64,000 bases of DNA from CAVYXA01 sp963846775 (GTDB lineage Bacteria > Verrucomicrobiota > Verrucomicrobiia > Chthoniobacterales > UBA10450): contig CAWJXB010000006.1 of NCBI GenBank assembly GCA_963846775.1, positions 744,001-808,000 of the forward strand, given 5' to 3'. Positions 17,398 through 25,511 of the stretch are shown one piece after another. The notes below the pieces were generated by a model. That model had not been told where the DNA came from. It made no database searches and saw only the letters and a list, made by a program, of their open reading frames with translations. Each line of letters starts with the position of its first letter. Positions within the stretch are counted from its first letter, which is position 1. Both the position numbers and the translations under genes were made by a program.

Positions 17398-19041
17398 TCA
17401 CACTTGAATCACGCCGGTGTGGAAATGTGCTTTTGGCACGGGACGGGAAACGTATTGCAATAAGCGAATCAACACATCGCGGGTTTCGTGCGGTTGGATG
17501 ATGGCATCGACCCAGCCGCGGGCTGCGCCGTAACGAATATCGGTTTGTTCCTCGTAATTCTTTTTCACAGTGACGCGCAGCTCTTCCAATTCTTCCGGCG
17601 TCGCTTTTTTGTCGCGCTCGCGTGCCTTAGCCAGAACGGCAAAGACCGTGTCGGATGCTTGCGCGGCGCCCATGACGGCATAACGCGCGCTCGGCCAGGC
17701 CACGATGAAGCGCGGATCGTAGGCTTTGCCGCACATCGCATAATTCCCCGCGCCAAACGAACCGCCCACGACGACCGTGATTTTCGGCACGATGGAGTTA
17801 CTCACCGCGTTAACGAGTTTAGCGCCGCTCCGGATGATCCCGCTTTGTTCCGCGTCGCGGCCAACCATAAATCCGGTCACGTCCTGGAAGAAGACGATTG
17901 GCAAACCGGTCTGATTGCAATCCATGATGAACCGGGCGGCTTTGTCGGCGCTGTCGGAATAAATCACGCCCCCCATTTGGATCCCTTCTTTTTTCGTCCG
18001 GACTTGTAAACGCTGGTTCGCGACGATCCCGACGCCTTTGCCACCGAGGCGCGCATAAGCGGTTACGATGGTTTTGCCGTAATCGGCCTTGTATTCGTCG
18101 ATCGAATCGGTATCGACAATCGAGGCCAGCAGATCGCGCGCGTCGTACTGTTTCTGCCCGTCGAAACTGATCAAATTATAAACTGCATCGGGAGATTTTG
18201 TGGGCTTCGTCGCGCTGGGCAGGGCGCGCCCGGTCCGAGCCGGACTGGCATCGGGCGCGCCGCTTTCCGGCAACAAGGCAATCAGCGAGCGCAGCCGTTT
18301 CAGGCAGGAAGGATCATCCGGCTCAAAGAAATCGACCGTGCCGCTGATCTCAGCATGCATTTTCGCGCCGCCGAGTTCCTCTTGATCGACAATCTGCCCG
18401 ATCGCTGCTTTGACTAACGATGGCCCGGCCAGATACAAGCCGCTGCCCTGCGTCATCAAAATCTTATCACAGAGCACCGGCAGATACGCCCCCCCGGCGA
18501 CGCAGTTACCCATAATCGCGGCAAACTGCGGAATGCCGGCGGCGGAGATGACCGAGTTATTGCGAAAGATGCGGCCGAAATCGTCTTCATCGGGAAAAAT
18601 CTCATCCTGCATCGGCAGAAAAACGCCGGCGGAATCGACCAGATAAACAATCGGCAGTGCGCACTCGAACGCGATCCGTTGCGCCCGGATCACTTTCTTG
18701 GTCGTCTGCGGAAAGAACGCGCCGGCCTTCACCGTCGCATCGTTCGCGACGATCATGCAGGGAACACCCTGCACATTTCCGATCCCGACCACGACTCCGG
18801 CCGCCGGAACACTCCCCCACTCCGAATACATTTTGTAAGCGGCCCAGAGACCGATCTCGAAAAACGGCGAATCTTTGTCGAGCAAGAGGGCGATGCGCTC
18901 GCGCACCGGCAATCGGCCCCATTTTCGTTGACGCTCCTGCCCAGCCTTGCCGCCACCCTCGCGCAGCGCGGCTTCCTCTTTCAAAATGGCCGCGCAATGA
19001 GCGCGAAAAACCTCCGGCGAAGATGTCGATGTTCTGGACAT
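17398..19041 (-). CDS. Acyl-CoA carboxylase, carboxyltransferase (beta) subunit
   Basis: Transfers CO2 from carboxybiotin to an acyl-CoA (propionyl-, methylcrotonyl- or similar). Both halves of the crotonase-like carboxyltransferase fold are present: the N-terminal part with GVVVGIGNVQGVPCMIVAND and CVAGGAYLPVLCD, the C-terminal part with FMVGRDAEQSGIIRSGAKLV and GGSFGAGNYAMCGKAYDPRF. At 547 aa from the ATG at 19041 it fits the methylcrotonyl-CoA carboxylase beta size. No biotin carboxylase or biotin carrier gene is adjacent in the window, so the partner subunit must be elsewhere and the substrate is uncertain. Confidence 0.9.
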   Translation of the reverse strand: MSRTSTSSPEVFRAHCAAILKEEAALREGGGKAGQERQRKWGRLPVRERIALLLDKDSPFFEIGLWAAYKMYSEWGSVPAAGVVVGIGNVQGVPCMIVANDATVKAGAFFPQTTKKVIRAQRIAFECALPIVYLVDSAGVFLPMQDEIFPDEDDFGRIFRNNSVISAAGIPQFAAIMGNCVAGGAYLPVLCDKILMTQGSGLYLAGPSLVKAAIGQIVDQEELGGAKMHAEISGTVDFFEPDDPSCLKRLRSLIALLPESGAPDASPARTGRALPSATKPTKSPDAVYNLISFDGQKQYDARDLLASIVDTDSIDEYKADYGKTIVTAYARLGGKGVGIVANQRLQVRTKKEGIQMGGVIYSDSADKAARFIMDCNQTGLPIVFFQDVTGFMVGRDAEQSGIIRSGAKLVNAVSNSIVPKITVVVGGSFGAGNYAMCGKAYDPRFIVAWPSARYAVMGAAQASDTVFAVLAKARERDKKATPEELEELRVTVKKNYEEQTDIRYGAARGWVDAIIQPHETRDVLIRLLQYVSRPVPKAHFHTGVIQV

Positions 19042-19199
19042 GGCGGAAAGCACGCTTAATCCGCCGCGACGGATGAATCAAGCGCACTAAGAACTTCTGA
19101 GGGCCTAGGCTTCGGAAATTCGACTGAAGAGCTCACAGAGAACGCAGGGTGATCCCACAAATTCCTCGGTGCACTCCATATCCTCTGCGGTGAAATCTC

Positions 19200-19877
19200 T
19201 CAATGTTTCGTGCGCCGCTTGCGCCAGGCCAGCAATCCAACGGCGCCGACAGCGAGTAACGCAAGCGAGCCAGGCTCCGGAATCTGCCCGGTGAGAACGG
19301 TGTCACCCACGTCGCCCCAGGCGTAGTCAACCAGCGTGAAACTGTTTCCAGGGGCACCATCCATGGTTAAGCGCACCCAACCGTATTCGACACCACTGCC
19401 ACTGTTAAAGCGAAACCCGATAAAGCCTGTTCCTGCGTCGAGCCACTGGCTATTCCCGTTACCGAATCCCGCGAGCCTGGCGAAAGGAGCGTTGGTGCTG
19501 ATGAACGGAAGCAACGCGGGGTTCACGCCGGATGCGAGCTTTGAGACATAGTGGTAGCCGCTCGCATTGAATCCATTGAACGCGGCCGTTCCTGCGGGAT
19601 GGCTGAACCCGAAGAAAGCCCCTCCCGCCACGCCCCCGCCGGTACGGGCGTGCAAAACGAGAAAGGTTTCGCCGGGGACGATCTGTTCTGAGCCGAATAG
19701 AACGGCACCCGGCGGTGCATTGAATACTTCATCAATCACGCCCGAATAATGGATAGTCGCTTCCGCGGAATTGATTCCGGCAACTGCCGTTGCAGCGCCT
19801 GCTGCGGCGTAGGCAACCCAACGCGTTCGAGAAATCTCTACGCTAGCTTTCCTGCTACGGGAACGCGGGGCGTTCAT
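19200..19877 (-). CDS. PEP-CTERM sorted exported protein
   Basis: The C-terminus has the classic exosortase sorting signal: IPEPGSLALLAVGAVGLLAW followed by RKRR. The N-terminus carries an unusual Arg-rich head followed by a hydrophobic stretch (WVAYAAAGAATAVAGINS), as in many proteins of this group. The mature part is Gly/Asn/Phe-rich with TGFIGFRFNSGSGVEYGWVR, a pattern common among such proteins. Three in-frame ATGs (19919, 19886, 19877) are possible. The shortest is given, and the choice is uncertain. The exosortase gene is not in the window. The protein is probably processed at the inner membrane and released to the surface or matrix. Confidence 0.8.
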   Translation of the reverse strand: MNAPRSRSRKASVEISRTRWVAYAAAGAATAVAGINSAEATIHYSGVIDEVFNAPPGAVLFGSEQIVPGETFLVLHARTGGGVAGGAFFGFSHPAGTAAFNGFNASGYHYVSKLASGVNPALLPFISTNAPFARLAGFGNGNSQWLDAGTGFIGFRFNSGSGVEYGWVRLTMDGAPGNSFTLVDYAWGDVGDTVLTGQIPEPGSLALLAVGAVGLLAWRKRRTKH

Positions 19878-19924
19878 AAACCCCATTGCACAAGATCTGC
19901 CCGAAAGTGTCAACGCCATTCGGT

Positions 19925-20048
19925 AGTGTCCTGATTCAGGACTTTTCCCTCACCGGCTCCGAAAGCTTTCGGAGTCCGCCTCTCCCACTGGGAGAGGATA
20001 GGATGAGGGCCTCACTTACTTGAGCTCCCGAAATCAAACTAGGACACT
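19925..20048. repeat. Non-coding element with terminal AGTGTCCT inverted repeats
   Basis: AGTGTCCT at 19925-19932 is matched by AGGACACT at 20041-20048. Inside are a CTCTCCCA-CTGGGAGAG-type stem and GGCTCCGAAAGCTTTCGGAGTCC. A similar element with the same terminal word lies at 58641-58743. It could be a MITE-like or palindromic repeat. No gene is seen in it. Confidence 0.45.
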
Positions 20049-20199
20049 GCTCATCATTCCTCAATGAATGCGCTTTAAGTAAGAGATGCCAGCGGAATGG
20101 CCGATAGGCACAACGAATTTCGTGCTTGTGTGTTGAATGTTATGTGTTGAATAAATAGCCCGTTAGTCGGGTCGAACAGAGAAATCAGGAGACAAAATC

Positions 20200-20992
20200 A
20201 TGAAACAAACCTTATCCGTAATCATTTGCCTGGCACTAGGCGGCGCCGTGATGGCGGAACCACCAAACGAACAGCAAAAAAAGAAGGCCAAACCAGCAAC
20301 GCATGCGCAAACGGGTTCGACACCCGGTCACGTCCAGCCCGCAACCAAGGGCACCGGAATGCATCACCAGCCGGTGAGAACGTTTTCGCCCGACGACGCA
20401 GCAACATCCGGTCACGGGAGGACATGGACAGTTCCATCCGCAGACAATGAATGCTGCGGCTGGCACGCCGCATCACCTTCCGGCGGTGCAAGGGAACGCC
20501 GAGCGGTTTCACACGCGCCAATTCAATGTCGCGACCAAACCGAGAGCGGACATTCCCGGCGAGACGTTCCGGGCCGATCGGCGCATTCACGGCAGCGAGA
20601 ACTGGAAGGGCGCACAGTATCAAGCATTCCGAAACTATCATGCGCAATGGCATAATCGGGACTGGTGGAGGCATCACCATCACCGGATCGTTTTCATCTA
20701 TGGTGGCTGGTATTTCTGGAACGCCAGCTGGTGGTATCCGGCCTGGGGCTACGATACCAACGCCTATTATCCTTACGACGGGCCGATCTACGCTTACAAC
20801 AATCTTCCGCCCGACCAGGTAATCGGGAATGTGCAGACCGCTCTCCAGGAACAAGGTTATTACACCGGCGAGATCGATGGTATCCTTGGCCCGCTCACCC
20901 GCGCGGCGCTGGCGCGATTTCAACAAGATCACGGGCTTAATATCACCTCAGCCATCGATCCTCCGACACTGCAGTCCCTTGGCATGAGTTAA
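20200..20992 (+). pseudogene. Exported peptidoglycan-binding-domain protein with a frameshift
   Basis: The first frame from the ATG at 20200 (ribosome site AGGAGA 8 bases upstream) gives a signal peptide (MKQTLSVIICLALGGAVMAE) and a Lys/His/Gln-rich segment. The conserved remainder is one frame over. The shift falls in the GGG run near 20416-20418: dropping one G joins the frames in sense (GHGGHGQFHPQT). The second part has a His cluster, a Trp/Tyr-rich segment (GGWYFWNASWWYPAWGYD) and a C-terminal peptidoglycan-binding domain (VQTALQEQGYYTGEIDGILG, ALARFQQDHGL). It is either decayed, a consensus error, or less likely a programmed shift. Confidence 0.7.
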
Positions 20993-21013
20993 TGGCGTGT
21001 CGAGTTTGCGAGA

Positions 21014-21044
21014 AAGCCGCCGCGGATGTCGCGGCGGCTTTTTT
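21014..21044 (+). terminator. Intrinsic terminator
   Basis: AAGCCGCCGCG (21014-21024), loop GATGT, CGCGGCGGCTT (21030-21040) and then a run of six Ts ending at 21044. This is a textbook rho-independent terminator 22 bases after the stop of the peptidoglycan-binding protein. Confidence 0.9.
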
Positions 21045-21413
21045 GCATTGACGTACCTAGCACCAAAGGAGCGGACGTCATGTGGGAGCCTGGGGCAACG
21101 CCCCAGGGTCATGAGCCATGAGAATGTCCAGCGCTGAAAGCGCGACTCATGCATTGCGCTTGCAGCGATTGGTTTTGATGGCATTCCAATTCTTGGGGCG
21201 TCGCCCCAAGCTTACCATGAGCAAGCACCGTTGCTGCTCAAGCAAACAGAAATAATTGAATCCAATGGCGAGCGTGTGCGCATCTTACTACCGTATGCGG
21301 ATTAGATCGGACCCAGCGACCGGCGGGTCATGCCCTATCGGACTGAACGCCTTCGCTTGGCAAAAGTCTAAAGTGCCGTTACTTGTAACATCTTCCGCCT
21401 TTCCCCTGCCGCC
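21045..21413. repeat. Gene-free stretch with palindromic repeats
   Basis: No gene is supported. It holds CCTGGGGC-AAC-GCCCCAGG (21089-21107), CTTGGGGC-GTC-GCCCCAAG (21192-21210) and AGCGCTGAAAGCGC in between, arranged as a palindromic cluster. The promoter of the following efflux operon should lie in the last 150 bases, but no clear boxes are recognised. Confidence 0.5.
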
Positions 21414-22775
21414 ATGCACCAAACCGTCGTGACTCCCCCCACCTCTGCGTCTGTGGCAAAGAAACGCCGATCGCGCCGGCGTCGTTACATCATTTTTGGC
21501 AGCATCGGCCTTTTGGTCCTGTGGATCATCGTTTCGGTGATCCTCAGCAAACGCGAAAAGCCGATTCCAGTGACGACCGAAAAGGCGTCGCGCCGGACGA
21601 TCATGCAGACCGTCTCCGCCACCGGCAAAGTTCAACCCGAGACCGAAGTAAAAATTTCACCGGAAGTCGCCGGCGAAATCATCGAATTGCCGGTGGAAGA
21701 CGGCAAAGCGGTGAAAAAGGGCGATCTGCTGGTCAAAATTAAACCGGATTCCTACAAAGCGGTGGTCGAACAGCAGGAAGCGGCGATCAGTTCGGCCAAG
21801 GCCACGAATTTGCAGCAGAAAGCGACGATGACTAAGGCGGAGCAGGACTTGAAGCGCGCTGACGATATGTTTGCCAAGAAAACGATTTCGATCCAGGAAT
21901 ACAACGCGGCTCAGGCGGCCTACGACGTGGCGAAGAACACGTATGAAAGCTCGCAGCACGAAATCGAGCGGGCCCAGGCGGGATCGAGCCAGGCTCGCGA
22001 TTCGTTAGCCAAAACGACCATTTATTCGCCGCTGGACGGGACAATCACGATCCTCAACAGCAAACTGGGCGAGCGCGTCGTGGCCACGAATCAGTTTGCC
22101 GGCACGGAAGTGATGCGGGTGGCCGACCTCACCCGGATGCAGGCAGTGGTCGATGTGAACGAGAATGACGTGGTCAACGTCAAGGTCGGCGACAAAGCAA
22201 CGGTGAAAATCGACGCTTATGGCGACCGCAAATTTAAAGGCTTGGTGCAGCAGATCGCCCACTCTGGCAAAACCACCGGCACCGGGACACAGGAAGAGGT
22301 CACCAATTTCGAAGTGAAAATCGACGTCGACCGCGAGAGTGTTCTGCTTCGCCCCGGCTTAAGCTGCACTGCCGACATCGAGACGGACCTGGTGAAGGAT
22401 GCGATCGCTGTTCCGTTGCAAAGCGTCACGATCCGAACCGGCGAGAGCAATTTGAGCCCGGAAGAAATCGAGAAGCGAAAACAAAAAGCAACCGCTCAAG
22501 ACAAGGGCGATAACAATGCCGAGTTCATTAATGACAAAATGGAAAAGGCCGCCCAGAAAGAGGAGCGCGAGAAATTGCAGAAAGGCGTGTTCGTCAAGAA
22601 CAGCAGCAAGGCGCACTGGGTCAAGGTGACAACCGGAATTTCCGACGACACTTACATGGAGATCAAGAGCGGGATCAAACCGGGCGATGAAGTCATCTCC
22701 GGTAGTTACAGCGCGATCAGTCGAAAGCTGAAAGAGGGCGCGAAGCTCACGTATGATAAGGAAGCGACGAAGTGA
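21414..22775 (+). CDS. Periplasmic adaptor of a MacAB-like efflux system
   Basis: Membrane-fusion protein linking an ABC permease to an outer-membrane channel. One N-terminal membrane segment (YIIFGSIGLLVLWIIVSVIL, residues 25-44), then a lipoyl-like half (TGKVQPETEVKISPEVAGEI), a long coiled-coil hairpin (about 110-200), the second lipoyl half (KTTIYSPLDGTITILNSKLG) and beta-barrel domains. An atypical Lys/Glu-rich insert (residues 345-395) interrupts the C-terminal part. At 453 aa it is longer than MacA (about 370). It heads the operon with the ABC ATPase and two permeases. No TolC-like gene is in the window. Confidence 0.85.
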   Translation: MHQTVVTPPTSASVAKKRRSRRRRYIIFGSIGLLVLWIIVSVILSKREKPIPVTTEKASRRTIMQTVSATGKVQPETEVKISPEVAGEIIELPVEDGKAVKKGDLLVKIKPDSYKAVVEQQEAAISSAKATNLQQKATMTKAEQDLKRADDMFAKKTISIQEYNAAQAAYDVAKNTYESSQHEIERAQAGSSQARDSLAKTTIYSPLDGTITILNSKLGERVVATNQFAGTEVMRVADLTRMQAVVDVNENDVVNVKVGDKATVKIDAYGDRKFKGLVQQIAHSGKTTGTGTQEEVTNFEVKIDVDRESVLLRPGLSCTADIETDLVKDAIAVPLQSVTIRTGESNLSPEEIEKRKQKATAQDKGDNNAEFINDKMEKAAQKEEREKLQKGVFVKNSSKAHWVKVTTGISDDTYMEIKSGIKPGDEVISGSYSAISRKLKEGAKLTYDKEATK

Positions 22776-22805
22776 AGTGACGAGTGATGGGTGACAAGTG
22801 ACGAG
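22773..22805. repeat. TGACGAG tandem words, left of the four-helix-bundle gene
   Basis: Consists of three to four degenerate copies of GTGACGAGTGAT / GTGACAAGTGACGAG between the adaptor's stop and the four-helix-bundle gene. The reverse-complement family occurs on the other side of that gene at 23204-23236, so the gene is bracketed by inverted copies. Confidence 0.6.
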
Positions 22806-22826
22806 GATTTTGCTCCCACGTCCGGC

Positions 22827-23198
22827 ATGAATACAAAAACTCGTAGCTATAAGGATCTGGTTGTTTGGCAAAAGGGCATCGCCCTAGCAAAACTCGTTTA
22901 CAAGTGGACACAACAATTTCCGCCGGAAGAGAAATTCGGAATTGTGGCGCAGATGAGACGGGCGGCTGTGTCGATCCCGTCTAGTATCGCCGAAGGGCAG
23001 GCGCGACACACGACGGGCGAATTCATTCAGTTCATTTCGCACGCGGAAGGTTCCATCGGCGAGCTCGATACTCAGCTGATCCTGGCAACAGAATTAGCGT
23101 TTTGTCGGGAAACGGATGCGCGTTCGGCATTCGAATTGATCGACGAATTGCGACGCATGCTGAACGTACTGAGGCGCAAACTCATTTCGCGTGGATAA
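22827..23198 (+). CDS. Four-helix bundle protein (S23/IVP family)
   Basis: A 123-aa helical protein of the family first seen inside intervening sequences of 23S rRNA genes and related to the Avd accessory protein of diversity-generating retroelements. Diagnostic words: SYKDLVVWQKGIALAKLVYK at the start, AVSIPSSIAEGQARHTTGEF, the helix FISHAEGSIGELDTQLILA and a C-terminal basic helix (LRRMLNVLRRKLISR). The ATG at 22827 begins the conserved region. It sits between the adaptor and ATPase genes of an efflux operon and is bracketed by inverted short repeats, so it looks like an insertion. Family function is not settled; nucleic-acid binding is likely. Confidence 0.85.
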   Translation: MNTKTRSYKDLVVWQKGIALAKLVYKWTQQFPPEEKFGIVAQMRRAAVSIPSSIAEGQARHTTGEFIQFISHAEGSIGELDTQLILATELAFCRETDARSAFELIDELRRMLNVLRRKLISRG

Positions 23199-23961
23199 GG
23201 AACTACTCGTCACTCGTCACTCGCCACTCGTCACTGGGTCCGCCGGACCCCTTGTCATCGACATCGAGAACATCACCAAGGAATACGTGATGGGCGAGGA
23301 AATCGTGCGCGCGCTGCGCGGAGTGTCTCTGCGGATTCATACCAACGAGTATCTCGCCATCATGGGGCCGAGTGGCAGCGGCAAATCGACGCTGATGAAC
23401 ATGCTCGGCTGTCTCGATACACCGACTTCAGGCCGTTACGAATTTAATGGCCGAAACGTTTCCGCCATGGATGACGACGAGCTGGCGGCAATTCGTAACC
23501 GTGAAATCGGTTTTGTCTTTCAAACCTTTAATCTGCTGCCGCGTTCCGACAGTTTGCGGAACGTCGAATTGCCGCTGATTTACGCCGGCCTCGATCCAGA
23601 ATCGCGCCGGGAGCGCGCCGCGCAAGTCTTGCGCGATGTTGGTCTCGGCGATCGGCTGCATCACAAGCCGAATGAGCTTTCCGGCGGCCAGCGTCAGCGG
23701 GTCGCCATCGCGCGCGCGCTGGTGAATGATCCATCCATCATCCTGGCCGATGAACCGACCGGGAACCTCGATTCCAAAACCGGCGAAGAAATCATGGCGT
23801 TGTTCGAAGATCTTTATCAACGTGGCAACACGGTGATTTTGGTCACCCACGAACCGGATATCGCGCGTCACGCCCGGCGCACCGTGCATTTACGCGACGG
23901 CCTGATCGAGAGCGACGATGGGGCAACTGTAGATCAACTCGAATCGGTCGCGGTGAACTGA
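23191..23961 (+). CDS. ABC transporter ATPase, MacB/LolD type
   Basis: Energises the efflux permeases that follow. Walker A GPSGSGKST (residue 54 on), Q-loop FVFQTFNLLPRSD, signature LSGGQRQRVAIARAL, Walker B IILADEPTGNLDSKTGEE and the H-loop VTHEP are all present. The GTG at 23191 overlaps the four-helix stop. The next 16 or so residues are translated from the CACTCGTCACTCG repeat and are probably not conserved; the family homology begins at LVIDIENITKEY. No better start codon is visible, so the repeat appears to have become the N-terminus. Confidence 0.92.
   Translation: MDKELLVTRHSPLVTGSAGPLVIDIENITKEYVMGEEIVRALRGVSLRIHTNEYLAIMGPSGSGKSTLMNMLGCLDTPTSGRYEFNGRNVSAMDDDELAAIRNREIGFVFQTFNLLPRSDSLRNVELPLIYAGLDPESRRERAAQVLRDVGLGDRLHHKPNELSGGQRQRVAIARALVNDPSIILADEPTGNLDSKTGEEIMALFEDLYQRGNTVILVTHEPDIARHARRTVHLRDGLIESDDGATVDQLESVAVN
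23204..23236. repeat. CTCGTCA tandem words, right of the four-helix-bundle gene
   Basis: Four degenerate copies of CACTCGTCA lie inside the 5' end of the ATPase frame. They are the reverse complement of the family at 22773-22805. Confidence 0.6.
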
Positions 23962-24110
23962 TTTCGAAAATGACAAAGCACGAATGACGAATGACGAAGC
24001 TAATGTCGCAATGCTCAAATGACGAAGCGCGGTCCCGAGCGTGCTCAGCATCATTCGGATTTCGTCATTCCTTCGTCATTCGGCATTCGTCCTTCGTCAT
24101 TTTTGATTGC
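23962..24110. repeat. TGACGAA-family hairpin spacer, copy 1
   Basis: A gene-free spacer nearly identical to the one at 25362-25511. The left arm has GAATGACGAATGACGAAGC, the middle has CCCGAGCGTGCTCAGCATC, and the right arm has TTCGTCATTCCTTCGTCATT. The arms can pair across about 120 bases. It separates the ATPase from permease 1, so it will be transcribed as an internal operon structure. Confidence 0.8.
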
Positions 24111-25361
24111 ATGAAGCGTTTCCTTTACGAGCTGACCGAGAGCTGGAAGATCGCGGCGGCGCAAATGCGCGCTAACAAAACCCGATCCACCCTCACCGCG
24201 CTCGGGGTGATTATCGGGATCGTTGCCGTCACTTTGATGGGTACTGCCATCAGCGGAATTTCCATTGGCTTCGACAAGAGCATGTCCGTGCTCGGAGATG
24301 ACGTGCTCTACGTCACGCAATGGCCGTGGAAACGGGTCGATGATTGGTGGAATTACCGGGACCGAAAAAAAATCAAGACCGATTACGCGGAAACGCTCAA
24401 TCGCATGATCGCCGCGACGCCGAACTCGAACCTGATCGTGGCCGTGCCGACCTCGAGCTTTCTTCGCTCAATCAAATACGGCGGCAACGAAGTCGAGAAG
24501 GTTTATGTCCTCGGAACCACTTCCGATTACATCGTAACATCGACCGTCGATTGCAAGGAAGGCCGCTTCTTTAACGAGATCGAGTCGCGCGACGGCGCCA
24601 ACGTCTGCATCATTGGCTATGATGTCGCCGACGCGTTGTTTCCCTCGGAAAGCCCAATCGGCAAATCCGTTCTCATCAACGGACAAAACTTCAAAGTCGT
24701 CGGCGTGAACTCGCGCCAGGGAACGTTCCTTGGCATCTTTAGCTGGGACTCGATGGTAGCGATGCCGCTCGGCGCGTTTAACAAATACTTCAGCGCCAAA
24801 AGCGAATCCGACATCCGCGTCAAAGTGAAGGACAAAACCAAAATGACCGACGCCAAGGACGAGCTCACCGGCTTGATGCGGCGCGTGCGCGGGTTGCCGC
24901 CCGAAAAGAAAGACGATTTTTCGATCAACGAGCAACAGGCTTTTAAAAGCACGCTCGATCCGGTCAAAAACTCGATCGCCGTAGCTGGCCTTTTCATCAC
25001 CGGCCTCTCGCTCTTCGTCGGCGCGATCGGGATCATGAACATCACCTTCGTCAGCGTAAAAGAGCGGACAAAAGAGATTGGGACGCGCAAAGCGCTCGGC
25101 GCGCGCCGCCGCACAATCCTCCTGCAATTTCTAATCGAATCGACCGCGCTCTGCCTGCTCGGCGGCGTCATCGGTCTTACCCTCGCCTATTTGTTATGCT
25201 TCGGAATCGGCAAAGCGTTCCCGTCGTTCCCGATCCAGTTTTCGATTGGGCTCGTCCTCGCTAGCATGCTGGTCTCGGTTCTCACGGGATTGTTTTCCGG
25301 CTTCGCGCCCGCGTGGAGCGCCTCAAGGCTCGATCCGGTTACGGCACTCAGATATGAGTGA
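24111..25361 (+). CDS. MacB-like ABC transporter permease 1
   Basis: An FtsX/MacB-type permease of 416 aa: cytoplasmic helix, first membrane segment about 24-45 (TLTALGVIIGIVAVTLMGTA), a large periplasmic MacB-PCD domain and three C-terminal segments (FITGLSLFVGAIGIMNITFV, LCLLGGVIGLTLAYLLCFGI, a last one ending GFAPAWSASRLDPVTALRYE). The coupling motif VKERTKEIGTRKALGARR is intact. The ATG at 24111 begins the conserved part; codons upstream come from the repeat. Pairs with permease 2, probably as a heterodimer. Confidence 0.9.
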   Translation: MKRFLYELTESWKIAAAQMRANKTRSTLTALGVIIGIVAVTLMGTAISGISIGFDKSMSVLGDDVLYVTQWPWKRVDDWWNYRDRKKIKTDYAETLNRMIAATPNSNLIVAVPTSSFLRSIKYGGNEVEKVYVLGTTSDYIVTSTVDCKEGRFFNEIESRDGANVCIIGYDVADALFPSESPIGKSVLINGQNFKVVGVNSRQGTFLGIFSWDSMVAMPLGAFNKYFSAKSESDIRVKVKDKTKMTDAKDELTGLMRRVRGLPPEKKDDFSINEQQAFKSTLDPVKNSIAVAGLFITGLSLFVGAIGIMNITFVSVKERTKEIGTRKALGARRRTILLQFLIESTALCLLGGVIGLTLAYLLCFGIGKAFPSFPIQFSIGLVLASMLVSVLTGLFSGFAPAWSASRLDPVTALRYE

Positions 25362-25511
25362 GAAAAATGACGAGGCACGGATGACGAATGACGAACTAAT
25401 GTCGAATGCTCAAATGACGAAGTGTAGTCCCGAGCGTGCTCAGCATCATTCGGATTTCGTCATTCCTTCGTCATTGGGCGTTCGTCATTCGTCATTTTGC
25501 GGATAGCAATC
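25362..25511. repeat. TGACGAA-family hairpin spacer, copy 2
   Basis: Second copy of the spacer seen at 23962-24110, with the same order: GGATGACGAATGACGAACTA, the conserved core CCCGAGCGTGCTCAGCATC, then TTCGTCATTCCTTCGTCATT and further TCGTCATTCGTCATT words. Both copies sit just before a permease ATG. Confidence 0.8.

Noticed and set aside
22827..23198. A diversity-generating retroelement around the four-helix (Avd-like) gene
   Set aside because: No reverse transcriptase, template repeat or variable repeat is visible nearby; the adjacent genes are ordinary efflux components.
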